Of a stretch of DNA of 64,000 nucleotides, positions 10,305 through 28,721 are shown one piece after another; position 1 is the stretch's first letter; each line of letters opens with the position of its first letter. Under the pieces are notes generated by a model, which searched no databases, was not told where the DNA came from, and saw only the letters and a program-made list of their open reading frames with translations. Origin of the DNA: Mycteria americana (Eukaryota > Chordata > Aves > Ciconiiformes > Ciconiidae); assembly GCF_035582795.1 (NCBI RefSeq), contig NC_134390.1, forward strand, positions 2,123,560 through 2,187,559. The letters run 5' to 3'. A program made the position numbers and the translations under genes.

Positions 10305-13300
10305 CTAGCAGGGCTTGCTGGGGGGCCGGGAGCGCGCCACGGGCAGCGGCAGCTTGTGCAGACCTGGGCAGAGGGAGAGCGTGAGAGCCGGGGGTGGGGG
10401 GGGGACACGACACACCGCAGCGCCCGTCCCCGTGTCCCCGCGTCCCCGCCCTCACCGAAGGCGCGGATGAGCTCGGCCTGGGCGGCCCAGGAGACCCTCT
10501 TCACCAGGCACAGGGTGGTGAGCCCCGCAAAGCCCATGTTGTAGAGGAAGACGATGTAGAAGTTCCCCAGCCAGTTGAAGCGGCCAAAGTCCCCCAGGAG
10601 ATCGAAACGGGTGATCCCTGCGGGGGGGGGGGGGGGGAGGGGGGTGGTCAGGGCACCCCAGTCCTGGGGTCACCCCAGTCCCGGGGTCACCCTGGCCCCC
10701 CCAGGGGCTCACCCAGCGTCCTGGAGAAGACGGGCAGGGCCGAGCTGAGCACCAGCAAGGAGACGCAGTTCCCGATGATCTGGGGGGAGAGGAAGGAGCA
10801 TTTGGGGGGGGGCGGGGGGGCAGCGCTGCCGTAGGGCCTGGCCCCCCCCCCGGGCTGGGGAAGGGGCTTCCCAGTGCCGGAGACCCGGGGCTGTGCCGGA
10901 GGCAGCGGGAGGCGGGGGGACGCGTGGTGCCCTCGCGTGGGGACACCGCACAGTGCACGGGGTCACGCACAACCATGCACTGCGGGGACCGGGGCTCCTG
11001 CACCCCGAGGGGGACCGGAACCCCCCCAGCCCCAGCATGGTGCTCCCACCTTGGTGAGGGGGGTGTCCTGCCGCTCGGGGAGCAGCCGGGTGAAGAGGGG
11101 GGAGCTGTAGAAGCCCACGACGGAGGAGACCATCAGGTACCTGGGAGGGGCGTTAAGGAGGAGAACGGGGTGGGACGGCCCTGGGGACAGCGCTGGGGAC
11201 ACGAGTGCCCGCCTGAAGGATACAAGATGAGGACGACCTGCAGGGCAGCTCCGAAGGAACCAAAGATGGAGAAGGAGACCTGGCCCAGGGACGCGTCCTG
11301 CGGGGAGAGGAAGAGGCACGTTGGCGGGGAGCGGTCCCCGGGCCAGCGTGGGACACGACTCCTCGCTGTCCCCTGTCCCCCCGCCTGGGTACCTGGATGC
11401 CCCGGGGCATCGCGGCATCGTCCAGCAGCAGCTCCAGGACGTGGAAGCAGACGATGAGCACGGAGATGCCCTGGGAGGAGCAGGGAGGGAGTGAGGGCGG
11501 CCGGGAGGGGACGGGGACGAGCCCCAGCTCCCCCCGGAGCCCAGGGCCACTCACCGTCAGCGCCAGGAGGCCCAGCATGGCCAGGGGGTAGCCCAGGTTC
11601 CTCTGCCAGGGCGACGCTCGGTACCGCAGCTCTGCGGGGAGGGGACGTGCCGGGGTGAGAGGGGAGCACGAACCCCCACCCCAGGGCAGGAGATTGAGGG
11701 GGGTCCTGAGGTGTCAGGACAGGGGGTTACAGCCCCCACCCCATTTCATACCCTCCGTGGGGCACAGGCTCCCAGGGAACCAGTGCTCCCAGTGCCAAGC
11801 TGGAGACAACCCAGGCGTCCTGGGCTTGCCCCCCCCAGGCTCCTTACCCAGCTTCCGCCTCTTGCTCCGGATGGCGAAGAACTGCTCCCGCAGCAGCTCC
11901 ACGTTCAGGTTCAGCCAGCAGGAAGATTTGCCTGCCAGGGAGGAGATGCCGAGGGGCTCGTGGGGGCTGAGGGCTCCCATGTGGTGGGGCAGAGGGGTCC
12001 CAAGCCCGCCCTTCCCAGCCAGCGGCCGTGCCGGGCACCCACCGGAGGAGATCCTGCGGGACACAGCGGCTTCCTCGAGCCTTGTGCAGCTCAGCTGCTC
12101 GTCCAGGTCTTCCAGGAGCTGGGGATGGGTGAGGAGCCCATGAGCAGCCGGCGGTGGGGGGGTGAATGGCCCCCCCATGCCCAGAGGGCAGCCCCGGGGA
12201 CAGCAAGCCCCCAGGCCGGGGCAGCGGGACTTGGGGGGGGGACACCTTACCCGGGGTTTCACCAGCAGCTTCCCTGTGACGGTGAACATGGTGGAGAGGC
12301 CAAAGGGGGTGCACACTGCGGCGGGAGGAGAGGCTGAGCAGGGGGTCCCCCAGCATCCTACCCCTCCCCTCGCCCCCAGAAGGGTCCTGGATAGGGACTG
12401 GGGGCTCAGCCCTGCACTGTGACCCCTCCAGACCCCAGCACCATCTGCAGGGAGCAGCCCCTGCTGCCAGCCGGGCACCCCGGGGGGCCCGCACCCAGCG
12501 CAGGATGGGCCACCGGGGCCGGGGCACCTCGGGGGAACGTCCCACGACTCACACAGCAGAAGCAGCACACCGAAGAGCGAGATGCAGGAGTAGAGGTAGG
12601 GCAGGTAGTATTCCCAGAGGTCTGCGGAGACGGCAGGGTCAGGCCAGCGGCACCGGGCATCCCTCCTCCCCTTCAGCACGCGGCCTGACCCTGCCCGGCC
12701 AGAGCTGGGAGAGCCCCAGGGCTCCCAGCAGCACCCACCGTAGAGCGACTGGCGGCTGGCTGCGTCGTTGCCGAGGATGGCAGAGGCCACCCAGACCATG
12801 CCCAGCACCAGCAGCGTCAGCAGCAGCAGCACCACCGACGTCTCGTACACCCTGGCCATGATGCCCTGCGGGAGTGGGGTTAGCGAGGAGCGGGAGATGG
12901 GGGTCCGGGGGGGGGACACACCCGCAGGGCCACCTACCTTCTTGGATCCCGCAAAGCCCTCGGACTCGGTGAAGAAGTAGGCGAAGGGCATGAGGAAGAC
13001 AAGGGACAGATTGGAGAAGAGGAAGACCAAGTTCCAGAGGCCTGGAGGGGGGGACGGTGTGGGGTGAGCTCCCGGGAGAGCAATCCTGACCCACACCCCT
13101 CGGGGCACCCTGGGGCCGCCCCACGCACCCACCATGGACGAGAGACCCGTTCAGCCACTGGATGTAGTAGTTCTGGGGGAAGGAGAGCAGCACCTCGTTG
13201 CTGATGATGGAGAAGGGCAGCAGGAGCACGGCGCCCAGCGCCACGGCCAGGGTGAAGGTGCACAGCCCCAGCCTGCGGACGAGCATCAGCTCCGGCACCG

Positions 13301-15662
13301 TGTCTGGGCCCCCGCAGGCGTCACAGCCCGGCCACGGCCCCCAGGGTCACCGGCCCCCGCGGGCTGGGGGGACCCGGCATCCCGGCCGGGCAGGGAGAGG
13401 AAGCGGCCAAACATCCCACAGGCAGGGAGCGGGACGGGCAGGAACTTACGCAATCCTGTTGACAGCAGCATCCTCGTCATCGTGAACTGTGGGGCAAAAA
13501 ACCCAAACCAACGGGGCTGGGGGAGGCAGGGCTGCCCGGAGCATCGCTCCCTGCCTGCTCCCCTGCCCGCTCCCAAACCTTCCCCCGCTCCAAATGCTAC
13601 AGCAACGCTCCCAGGGGATTTGGGCTCCGCTCCCCTCCCGTGGCAGCCGCAGAGCTGCTCCGCAGCGACCGATGCCACAGCAACCCAGGCTGCGCGGGAC
13701 CTGGGCTCCCGGGGGAGGCAGAAAGCGATGGAGGAACGAGCCCTGGGGAGGCTGAATGTGGCCGCCAGCGGCCGCCCGGCTCCGGCAGCTCCCGCCCTCC
13801 TACCTGCCGTGAAGTCCGTGTGCTTCTTGAAGTGGGTTATGATGAAGTGGCAAAGGATGTAGAGGCTGGCGAAGAGCAGGGTGCAGATCTGCAGGCAGAG
13901 GAGCGCGGGCAGCACAGGCAGGCCCGGGGGGCAGCGCTCCCACCCCGGGCGATGCCGCCGGCCCCATCAGCTCCACCCTATTTGTTTTTCCGCTCCTGGC
14001 CCTGGTTACACCCCGCACGTGTGCTCGGCCCTGCCCGTGCACGGGGGCTGCACCCAGGGCTCACCCGTGGGCGCTCACAAGCTGCCGCAGCAGCCGGGGG
14101 GCCAGAGGGGCTGCTGAGACCCTGGGGAGACCCCACCCGGCAGCTCTGGGTCAGCCGTGGGACACCCGTCCTGCCCCAGCGCCGCCCGACCCCGCAGCCC
14201 TCGCGCCGCTGGCACCAGCGCCCGGCAGAGCTGTGGGAACAGCCTTGAGCCGGGCGCCAAGGCCGGTTGTGGCGTCCCTCCCACCCCCGCCGGCACGCCG
14301 AGGTCCGGCCGGAGCAGGCGACGTTCGAGGAACACAGCGACCTTTCATCCCACTGGGTACGCGGCAGGATGGGGAAAGGTCGCCCAAACCCGCCACCTTG
14401 GCACAGGCAAAACGGAGCAGCCGCGGCACCTCCCTCCTGCCCGGCCCGGGGGGCTCGGCTGGGCGGGGGTCCTCGGGATCTGCCGGGTGGGGTGGCAGAG
14501 AGCCCTGGGAGCCGGCCCGGCTCCGGACCCCCGGAGAGGCAGTGCCCAGCAGGTCCTCCCCTTCCTGCTTCCGCCCAGGGAAGGGTCTCAGGCCGCAGGT
14601 CCCCTCCTGTCATGGGCTGTACGCCGCAGCCCAAAGCTCTGCCTGGCCGGGGGACCCCCAACACCTCCCGGACTCAGCGAAGTCCGGCCGAGCGAGCTCC
14701 ACGCTGGCCGTGCTGAGCCAGGAGCCCCTGGGTGAGATGCGGCTCCCCGGGACAGGTCGGGGTGAAGGTCTGAGGAGCTCCAGGGCAGAGATGTCAGGCT
14801 CTGGCCACCAGCTCCTCCCCACAGGCACCAAACTGGGCCGTGGCAGGGCCACCCCGGCACTGCGGGTCACAGCCCGCTTGGCCGCCCTGCATGCAGCATC
14901 CCGGAGGGCCCTCGGGAGACGCCAGGACCAGGACGCCTGGGTGGTCCCCATCCCTGAGCCCGTGGCAGCGGGTGCCCTGGCCGGCAGAGCGGGACCAGAG
15001 GAGCAGACCCAGCTGCCTCCCTCCGTAGGCACCCGTTAGGTGCCCACAGCTTGGGGGGCTCTGCGGGGCCCCTTCCCGCTGACACGGAGCACCCTGGGGA
15101 GAGCTGCTGGCCTGGGGACAAGGACAGAGCCAGGAGCCTGGCACGGGTCTGGCCTGGCTCTGACACCGCCGCACCCCGGCACCCCCGGCCCTCTCGCTCG
15201 CCCAGGGGCTCCCGGTGGGGGCAGGGGGGGCCCAGCCCCAGGGCTCCGGCACGGCGGGACCCCAGTGCTGCGGGGGGCAGCCGGGACAGCGCAGGCGCTG
15301 GGCGGTGGCGGGGCCGGAGCGGGCAGAGGGGTCGCGCCCGGGGCTCGGCCCGGCTCAGCCCCGGGAACCCGCCGCTATCTGCGGGGCGCACGGCCGCCCG
15401 CCGCGGCTCTGGCACCGATAAGGGCCGGGCGTGGGGCACAGCGGCGGCCGGACCCCAGAGCTGCCGCCGGGGAACCCGACCCTTCCGGGAGGCTTACGGA
15501 CTGCCAGCCCCGACCCACGGCTCCCCGCCACACCGGGACCCTTCCCCCGCCCGCCGCCCCTCACCGCGGCCGCGGGCCCCCCGCACTCACGATGCACTCG
15601 CGGACTCTCTCGTGGAAAAGCTGCTGCCGCAGGGCCAGCGCGTCCTGCTCCACAGGGGCCAT
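10305..15662 (-). CDS. LMBR1L: LMBR1L, LMBR1-like membrane protein
   Basis: Polytopic membrane protein of the LMBR1/LIMR family, described as a lipocalin receptor and as an ER-associated negative regulator of Wnt signalling in lymphocytes. Seventeen exons: 15591-15662, 13804-13888, 13450-13486, 13133-13272, 12938-13041, 12739-12865, 12553-12621, 12251-12315, 12043-12118, 11848-11931, 11555-11631, 11393-11470, 11224-11297, 11050-11140, 10713-10779, 10456-10617, 10305-10363. The joined frame is 488 residues (human 489). Recognisable blocks are QQLFHERVRECI at the N terminus, the acidic DDEDAAVNRIA loop, NEVLLSFPQNYYIQWLNGS, FAYFFTESEGFAGSKK, RNLGYPLAML, YLMVSSVVGFYSSPLF and FDLLGDFGRFNWLGNFY. 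About nine hydrophobic segments are visible. The cytosolic loop after the fifth is diverged. The tail LHKLPLPVARSRPPSKPC is shorter than in human. No damage seen. Confidence 0.97.
13889..15590 (-). other. LMBR1L intron 1
   Basis: A 1.7-kb first intron, the longest in the gene. Frames are open on both strands but none resembles a protein. GATA-type motifs (GATAAG near 15417, TATCTG near 15374) lie close to exon 1. No repeat family recognised. Confidence 0.5.
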
Positions 15663-15900
15663 GCTGCGGCCAGCATGGCCGGGCCGGGGCCGGTGCTGCG
15701 GGGCCGGTGCTGCCGCGGGGAAGGACCGAGCCGCGTGGCCCCGCCCCTCCCGGCTCGGCCCCGCCCCCCGCGTCCGGTACTGGCTACAATGTATCCGCGC
15801 CGCCACGGGCTGAAAGAGCCGCACCGAGCCCCGCCTCCTCCCCCCATTGGCCCTGGGCGGTGAATGAAGCACCGCTCATTGGTCGAGGGCGGCGCGGGAC
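15663..15900 (-). promoter_or_regulatory. LMBR1L promoter
   Basis: CpG-rich and TATA-less. On the minus strand it carries two CCAAT boxes (ATTGG on the plus strand at 15846-15850 and 15878-15882), about 185 and 220 bases upstream of the start codon. Arrangement is typical of a housekeeping NF-Y promoter. Confidence 0.5.
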
Positions 15901-15985
15901 GCTCCGATAGGCTGAGGGGGCCCTGCCGCCGCTCCCACGGGGGGGAAGCAGCCCCGGCGCAGCCCCCCCGGGCGGGCCGGAGCCG

Positions 15986-16048
15986 GGATTAGGAGCTGGG
16001 ACAGGCCTAATCCCCGGGACAGGCCTAATCCCCAGGGGGGGTTAATCC
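15986..16048. promoter_or_regulatory. Cluster of four TAATCC (OTX/PITX-type) sites
   Basis: GGATTA at 15986-15991 and TAATCC at 16008-16013, 16026-16031 and 16043-16048. Two of them sit in an 18-base duplication, gggacaggcctaatcccc. TAATCC is the core of K50 homeodomain factors (OTX, CRX, PITX, GSC). The cluster lies between the LMBR1L promoter and the 3' end of TUBA1B. The remaining sequence to 16374 holds nothing else recognisable. Confidence 0.4.
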
Positions 16049-16374
16049 CCGGGGGGGGGCCGAGGGGGGCAGGGCCAGGCTGCCCCACTGCTGGGGGCAC
16101 CCAAGGCAGCTCCAGCCCAGGCAGCATCACCCAGGGTGCCCCGGCAGACCCCCCACCGCGCAGCACCCGGGGGGGGGACGGACTTCACCCCCTCCCCGGG
16201 AACGGAGGAGCAGGGGAAGGGGTGGCAGAAGCGCTGCCATCCCCCGCCGTCTCACTGGGCACAGACAATAGGGCCAGTCTGTTCCCATGGGCCCGGGCCA
16301 GGCGGCCCCGGGGAGCTGCAGGCGCTGACACAGAGGGTTTGTATCCGACACAGCGGCAGCTTCTCTTAAAGCCT

Positions 16375-16380
16375 TTTATT
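16375..16380 (-). terminator. Poly(A) signal of TUBA1B
   Basis: TTTATT on the plus strand (AATAAA on minus), about 190 bases beyond the TUBA1B stop, giving a short 3' UTR like that of mammalian TUBA1B. Confidence 0.8.
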
Positions 16381-16566
16381 CACAGACATGGTACAGACAC
16401 ATGGAAAACCGACACGATCACGTCGGAGAGAGCACGAGCCCAGCCAGAGCAGCGCGTCCCTCCAGCCGGGCCCACGGGGCCGAACCCCACCCAGTGCACG
16501 AGAAAGCCGAAGTGTTTGAAGCAGACATTTTGTGGACATGCTACAGCGACAGAAGGAACCCAGCGT

Positions 16567-20138
<3,572 letters not shown>

Positions 20139-20330
20139 GGCTGCAGCACGGTTACTCGTCCCGACAAGCAAGGAATCGACGCAAGTACCAGGCTGCAGCC
20201 GCCCCCGGGCACCCCCCTATATACCGGCCCGGGGGGCGGGCCGGGCGCCCCCGCCCCACACCCCTATTGGCCTCCGCACCCGCCCATCCACGCGCTCACC
20301 ACCGCGGATTGGCTGCGACGCGTGGCGCGC
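20139..20330 (-). promoter_or_regulatory. TUBA1B promoter
   Basis: On the minus strand a TATA box TATATAG lies at 20218-20224, about 80 bases before the ATG, with CCAAT boxes (ATTGG on plus) at 20266-20270 and 20308-20312. A TATA box with two CCAAT boxes suits a strongly expressed tubulin gene. Confidence 0.7.
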
Positions 20331-22761
20331 CCCGCCTCCTCCCCCCCCCGCTGCCGGGCGGGCGCTGCGGGGCTTTGGGCCCCCCCCCCCCCCCCGCGGG
20401 GTGCAGCGCTCGCCCGGGGCTTGCGAAGGGTCCCCCCCACACGGGGGGGGGGCACCGGGGGGCTTGACACCCCCCCGCGGTCATCAGCCCCCCCCCCTCT
20501 GCGTTTGCTGCGGAGTGGGGGGGGGGAGGGGGGCACGGCCGCTCCCGCCCCCCCCCTCCTCCCCCCCCGCCCGGTGCGGCTCCGCTGCAGAGGAAAACTG
20601 CGACATGGGGGGGGCGGCACGTGCTGCCGCGCCCGGAGACCCCCCCCCCCCCCATGTCCCGGGGCCGTTAATCGGCTTCTCCGGCCGGACACCGCCCCCC
20701 CCCCCCCCCGCCGCGCCCCCGGCCCATCTGCACCACCCCTCCCCCCCCCGCACCGACCCATCTGCACCCCAGGGGCCCCTCCCAGCCCATCTGCAGCCTG
20801 GAGAGACCCCCCCCAACACCCCCCGGCCCATCTGCACCCCACGGGGCCCCCCCCAGCCCATCTGCTGGTGGCCCCCACAGCCCTGAATCCTGCCGCGAGG
20901 GGGGGGCACCGGGACCCCGCTGCATCTGCACTGGGGAGGGGGGGCAGACCCTGCTGCATCTGCACTGGGGGGGGGCAGACCCCGCTCGATCTGCCGGGGG
21001 GGGGGACACACCCCGCAGTGGGCTTTGTCTCAGCCGTGTCCGCAGCACAGGACCCCCCCGCCCCCCAGGCGGGGCCCCCGGCCCGCCCCACTCCCCCTCG
21101 CCCACTGCAGGCACCGCTGCAATGCCCATAAAATGGGGGGGATGCGGTGGGGTCCCACCGTGCCCCCCCCCCGGGTGCCTTTGCTCGGTGCAGCTCCCTG
21201 CCCGGCTGCGAGGCCGCGGGGTGCCCGGCGCGGGGGGCCGGGGGGAGCCGGGGGGGGCCGGCCCCAGCCCCCATCTAATCCCCGCAGCTATTTGCTCCCA
21301 GTAATCCGCCTTCCTGTTTTGCCGAGAGCTTTGCGGACAACCCAGCGGCCCCTTCGGCACCACACGCCGCCACGCGCTGCCAGGGCCCCCCCTGTGTGTG
21401 TGTGTCCCCCCCCTCGGGGCCACCCCACGCCGGGACCACCCCACGCCAGGGCCACCCTGGGGTGCGCAGGGCTGGGGCTGGCGCAGCGGCATCCGCCGCA
21501 GCTGCATTGCAGCGGGTGACGTGGCTCCCCGCCATTTGCCTCGCCTGGCTGCCGCATGGCCGCCCCGGCACCTCCGCTCCCGCCGGGAAGGGGTCTTCTC
21601 CCCCCCCGGCCACACCGGGCTCCCACGGCCGACCTCGGTGCGGGGGTCCCAGCTGGCACTTGGGGCCAGCTCGGCTCCGAGGGACGCCAACGTGGTGCCC
21701 GACCCTGGCCGGGGGAAGAAGCCGCTCCCAGCCCCGCTCATCGTCACCCTGCCAGGAGCTGGCACTTCTGGCATGGTGGTCCCAGGGGCTGCGGGGGCCC
21801 GGGGAAGGGGGGGTGTCCTGGGGCGTGTTGTTCTCCCCCCCCCCCCCCCCCCCACCGCAGCACACCCTGCCCCTCACTGCAGCACCCACTCGAGTTTCAT
21901 TCCGCATTCAACTTCCCCTTTATTATTTATTCATGACCGGAGCCGTGAGCCAGCAGCAAGAGGGGGGGGAACGGGACAGTGAGGCCTGGCTCCCCCCACC
22001 CATACCCAGGCAGAACTGGGGGGGGGGGGGGGGGGGGGGGGGGCCCGCCCCCTATCCCCCTCCCAGTGACTGGGGCTGCCAGGACCTGCACAGCCAGGGC
22101 CACTCTTCTCCCCTGCAGGAGGGGACAGAGGGACTTCAGGACGCACCACAGATGGGGGGGGGGGGGCAGAGCGGGGGGAGCCCCATCCACCCCGGCCACC
22201 CAGCAGGATGAAGGGGCCACTCTCAGCCCCCTGGGGACTGAGGACCTGCAGCCCCAGTGCTCCCACCCATGGTGGGGAGCAGGACCCCCCCCCCCCAACC
22301 AACTGGGACCCCCTGAGACAACGCAGCCCCTGCCCAGGCACAGCAGGCAGCAGAGCCCCCCCCCCCCAGCTTCTGCCAAACTGGAGGGGGGGGTGTCAGA
22401 GATCCCCAGCCCCCCAGGAAGAGTTAAACCACCCCCTGTGCTCACTTGGTCCTAAGAAACCCCCCCCCAGCCCCTGCTACAGAGGCAGGGCAAGGGCGGG
22501 GGGGCACACATGGGGGGCAGCCCAGCAGCAGGAGGGGGAGGGAGGACCAGTTTGGGGAGCACAGGGCTGGGGGGGGGCTGGGGGGAGCTGGGCTCAGCCC
22601 GACCCCAGGCACACACTCAGGGACCAGGCTGGAAACCCCGGGTGCAGCCAGGGACGCCGGGGCCGTGCCACAGGCTGTCGGGGACAGCGCCCAAACCCAG
22701 GGAGGGACATCGCAGCACGGAGTAAAGACACCAGAGGCGGGTGGTAAGACAGGGAATGCTT
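20331..22761. other. TUBA1B-TUBA1A intergenic region
   Basis: Mostly G/C homopolymers and open frames without meaning. From 20745 to 21010 there are degenerate tandem copies of a ccatctgcaccccagg-type unit. A less GC-rich patch at 21280-21350 is followed by a second AT-rich patch at 21905-21940 with two TTTATT hexamers (21919-21924 and 21926-21931). These would be minus-strand AATAAA signals, but no coding gene ends there, so a non-coding RNA or an alternative TUBA1A 3' end is possible. A 20-plus-base G run starts at about 22019. Confidence 0.45.
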
Positions 22762-22767
22762 TTTATT
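22762..22767 (-). terminator. Poly(A) signal of TUBA1A
   Basis: TTTATT on the plus strand (AATAAA on minus), about 155 bases beyond the TUBA1A stop codon. Confidence 0.8.
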
Positions 22768-22923
22768 CAGACCCACGGGAGAGGACGGGTGGGTCTGTAA
22801 GACTTTTCCACTGAAGCACAGACCATTGAACAGGACAGACCGCGGCACACACACTGCTACAGACCCTCGGGGGGGTCTTCAACTAGGTTATGTTCCCTGT
22901 AAGAGCAGCACCCTTGTGAGAGT

Positions 22924-26301
<3,378 letters not shown>

Positions 26302-26460
26302 GGCGGCGGTCGGCTCCGGGGCGGTCTCACAGCCGACGCTGAGGCGGTCGATGTAAGAGGCCGCGGCGGAGCGCGGGGCTCGGTGCGGGGCTTTATAGGA
26401 GCGGCGGGGCGGGGCGGGCGGCGGGGCCGGGGGCGGCGGCGGCCGGCGGCCATTGGCGCG
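26302..26460 (-). promoter_or_regulatory. TUBA1A promoter
   Basis: The minus strand shows TATAAA (plus 26392-26397), about 90 bases before the ATG, and a CCAAT box (ATTGG on plus at 26452-26456). The surrounding sequence is a CpG island. Confidence 0.75.
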
Positions 26461-26639
26461 GGGCGGGATGAGGGTAATGCCCCCCCCCGGGGCCGCAGAC
26501 AAAGGCCGGGCGGGGCGGGGGGGCGGGGGGGGGAGGACACGGGACCGGGGGCTGCGGCGGCCGCGGACCGGCCCCGCCGCCGTTCCTGCCCGCCCGCCGT
26601 CTGGGCCTCGGCCGTGTCCTTGTCCCGCCCCGCCGTGCC

Positions 26640-27170
26640 CGGGTCCCTGTCCCCAGCCGCGTCCCTTGTCCCCAGGCGTGGCCCCGCCGCGGCCCGGTGC
26701 CCGTTCTTGGCCAAGCCGCTGTCCCCGGCCACGGGCCCTGGTCCCCGTCTCCAGTTGTGCCACCGTCCCAGTCTGGCCGTGCGCCACTGCCCTGGTCCCC
26801 CAGCCGTGGCCCTGTCCCCATCCCCGGTCGCACCCTGGTCCCCATTCCCAGCCACGCCCCCGGTCGCCATCCCCAGTTGTGCCACCGTTCCCCCCTGTCC
26901 GGCCACTGCCCTGGTTCCTAGTTGTGCCCTTGTCCCCATCCTCAGCCACACCCTGGTCTCCGTCCCCAGCCATGCCCCTGGTCCCCATCCCCGGTCACAC
27001 CATGGTCCCCATCCCCAGCCACACCCTGGTCTCCGTCCCCAGCCATGCCCCTGTCCCCATCCCCAGGGACACTGTCCCCGTGCCTGGCCATGCCCCAGTG
27101 CCCTGGTTCCCAGCCACGTCTTGGCCCCCGTCCCCACCGTGGCCCCGTGCCTGTCCTGGCCGCAGCCTGG
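26640..27170. repeat. ~25-bp minisatellite upstream of TUBA1A
   Basis: Degenerate head-to-tail copies of a unit like gtccccatccccagccacac (about 24-28 bases), some 20 copies. The unit is pyrimidine-rich on the plus strand. It starts about 340 bases upstream of the ATG-bearing exon. Open frames here (PSPATPWSPS-type) are artefacts. Confidence 0.8.
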
Positions 27171-27833
27171 CCCTTTCCCGGCCGTGCCCCGTCCCTTCCA
27201 GCGCCTCTTTGTCTGCTCGGGCAGCAGAAACCAGCCCGCGGGGCCCAACCGGGGGAGAAAGCGCCTTCCCCCGGGGCAGCCGGGGACGAGCAGGGCTGGG
27301 GGGGACAGGGACAGCGGGGGGACATGGGGGACAAAGCCCTGAGGTGGCTCCCAGCGTGGTTATTGGGGCTGGGGGGCCTGGACCGAGCGGCAGCTGCTCT
27401 GTGGCAGCTGGGGGTTGGGACACAGCTGGGACACCGGGCCACGCGTCCCCCGGCCACCCCTCCATCCGCTGCAGCCCCTGCACGGCCCCCCCAGGCCAAC
27501 GGCCCTGCAGCCCCGCGGGGTTTCCCCTCCCCGTTTGTCCCTGCAAAGCCCACAGTGGCTGGGGCTGGGGGCCGGGGGGGTTGTCCCCCTGAGGCGGGGG
27601 GCTCTGGGGGGCTCAGTCCCTGCAGAGGGCGTGACCCACCGCCGCACGCGCGGGCAGGGCTGGCCCCAGCTGCCGCAGGTGGAGCTGCAGCATGGCCCCC
27701 CCCCTGCTGAGAAATCACATTTTTCTCTGCATTTCCACATTATGCAGATTTCTGGGCAGCTCCAGGTTCCCACGTCCCCGCCGCCAGCCCCACGTCCCCG
27801 CCGCCAGCCCCACGTCCCCACTGCCAGCCCCGT

Positions 27834-27902
27834 GTCACAGAATCATAGAATCATTGAACCATTTAGATTGGAAAAGACCCTGAAGATCACTGACTCCAAC
27901 CG
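27834..27902 (-). mobile_element. CR1 LINE 3'-end fragment
   Basis: The plus strand reads cacagaatcatagaatcat followed by a diverged gattggaaaagaccctgaag and cactgactccaaccgc. This is the reverse complement of the 3' end of avian CR1 elements, with the terminal ATTCTATG-type octamer repeats. Only about 70 bases remain, so it is a typical 5'-truncated, non-functional copy. A long pyrimidine tract (27903-28030) follows. Confidence 0.85.
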
Positions 27903-28668
27903 CTTCTCCCCGTCTTCCTGTTCTTCTTCCTCCTGTTCTTTCTCCTACTCCTTTTTCCCCTTTTCCTCCTCCTCTTCCTCTTTTTCTTCCAGCTTTTATT
28001 TCTTCTATTTTTTTGCTGAACAATTCCTCCTGGTTTTGTTCAGGCTCTGCCGACCCGGTGTTTTTGGGGTGCTGCTGAAGCGGGGTGGGAGCAGGGAGGG
28101 GCCGGGGCTCGGGTCCCCCGGGGCTGCAGACAAAGAGGGGCCGGGATTTGGGCATCGCCCGCCAGAACAAAGGACCGGGGGGCCCTGGCTGTGCGAGCGG
28201 AGGGGCTCCGGCAGATTCGGCTCCCGCCAGGCTGGTCCTTCTTGCAAATGGGTGTTTAGGGGGACCCTGGCCCCCCCAAAGCGGCTCAGTCCCCAGCCCC
28301 CAGCCCCACACCAGGTCGGTCCTCGTGGGGGAAACATCTCCTGCCTTTGTCTCCCCACGGCCCCGAGCCCTCAGCCCCGGCGTGGGGCCTGGCAGGGCGT
28401 CCCCACGGCGTCCCCAGGGCCTGGGGTGCGGGGGGCTCACAGCAGCCCCCGCCTCGGGGACCCCCTTTCCAGGCCGGGGGGGGGGTCACTGCCCATCCCG
28501 TCCCCCGAGCCGTGGGCAGGGGGTGCTGCACCGTGGGGTGGCGGGCGGCTCAGCCCCCCCCGGGCGATGCGGGGTGCAGGGTGAGGGGCCCTGGGTGCCG
28601 GGGTCCCCCCCCCGCCCCTTCCCATCTCGTTCTGTATGGAAGGCCACTCGTCCCCGCGCCGACCGCTG

Positions 28669-28721
28669 CCAGGCAACGGGCCATGGTGGCGGGGTTGCTA
28701 GGAGACCGGTTGCTAGGAGAC
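28669..28721. promoter_or_regulatory. Three clustered RFX X-box motifs
   Basis: Two exact copies of GTTGCTAGGAGAC at 28694-28706 and 28709-28721, preceded by CCAGGCAAC at 28669-28677. The reverse complement of the first two contains CCTAGCAAC, the classic RFX half-site of MHC class II X-boxes. Starts of the two copies are 15 bases apart. RFX factors act on ciliary and neuronal genes; the target gene is unknown. Confidence 0.45.
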
